From the NCBI RefSeq assembly GCF_014898055.3, contig NW_023603184.1:106692615-106756614 (forward strand): 64,000 bases of DNA, in the 5' to 3' direction. Position numbers and translations under genes: made by a program. This document shows positions 62,522 through 64,000 of this stretch, one piece after another (position 1 is the first letter of the stretch; the number at the start of each line of letters is the position of its first letter). The notes under the pieces are model-generated. The model was not told the DNA's origin, did no database searches, and saw only the letters and a list, made by a program, of their open reading frames with translations. This DNA is from Talpa occidentalis. Its lineage: Eukaryota; Chordata; Mammalia; Eulipotyphla; Talpidae.

Positions 62522-64000
<1,479 letters not shown>

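Overview
This is mammalian nuclear DNA. It is AT-rich, contains no operons, and is dense in mammalian interspersed repeats (L1, L2, MIR, hAT and MaLR fragments). The only host gene I can support enters at the right end: exon 1 of AGPS (peroxisomal alkylglycerone-phosphate synthase, ether-lipid synthesis) with its CpG-rich promoter, on the + strand at about 62.2-62.9 kb. In human, AGPS lies downstream of NFE2L2, so the other ~62 kb is most simply the intergenic flank upstream of AGPS. The host looks like a non-primate placental mammal. The L1 3-prime ends resemble laurasiatherian ones, and the dominant SINE is a tRNA-derived family I cannot match to the primate, rodent, carnivore, horse, ruminant, pig or vespertilionid-bat SINEs I know. 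A bat or pangolin is possible, but the order is undetermined.

Layout. 0-6 kb: an old L1 (+) with two later insertions, several tRNA-SINEs and a MER5A-like DNA transposon split by a SINE. 8.6-9.0 kb: a ~375 bp CTTT/CCTT tract. 12-14.7 kb and 30-31.6 kb: old L2 copies in minus orientation, each split by a SINE. 15.0-15.8 kb: an AT-rich repeat-free stretch with homeodomain-like and octamer motifs. 19.2-19.7 kb: a probable solo LTR. 40.0-40.7 kb: an RPL21 processed pseudogene with a perfect 17-bp target-site duplication. 44.6-50.7 kb: a full-length young L1 (-) with an open ORF1, a frameshifted ORF2 and a 16-bp duplication. 51.3-51.8 kb: an MLT1-like LTR. 57.5-60.3 kb: a decayed L1 (+). 62.0 kb to the end: a MIR, the AGPS promoter, exon 1 and the start of intron 1.

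How the parts fit together. L1 supplies the machinery that makes A-tailed, duplication-flanked copies. The RPL21 copy and all the SINEs carry these hallmarks. I found no bacterial-type system, CRISPR array, tRNA or snRNA gene, or second host protein-coding gene. The best leads are the apparently uncatalogued SINE family, the possibly intact L1, and the upstream start codons in the AGPS leader, one of which is in frame and would bury the peroxisomal targeting signal.
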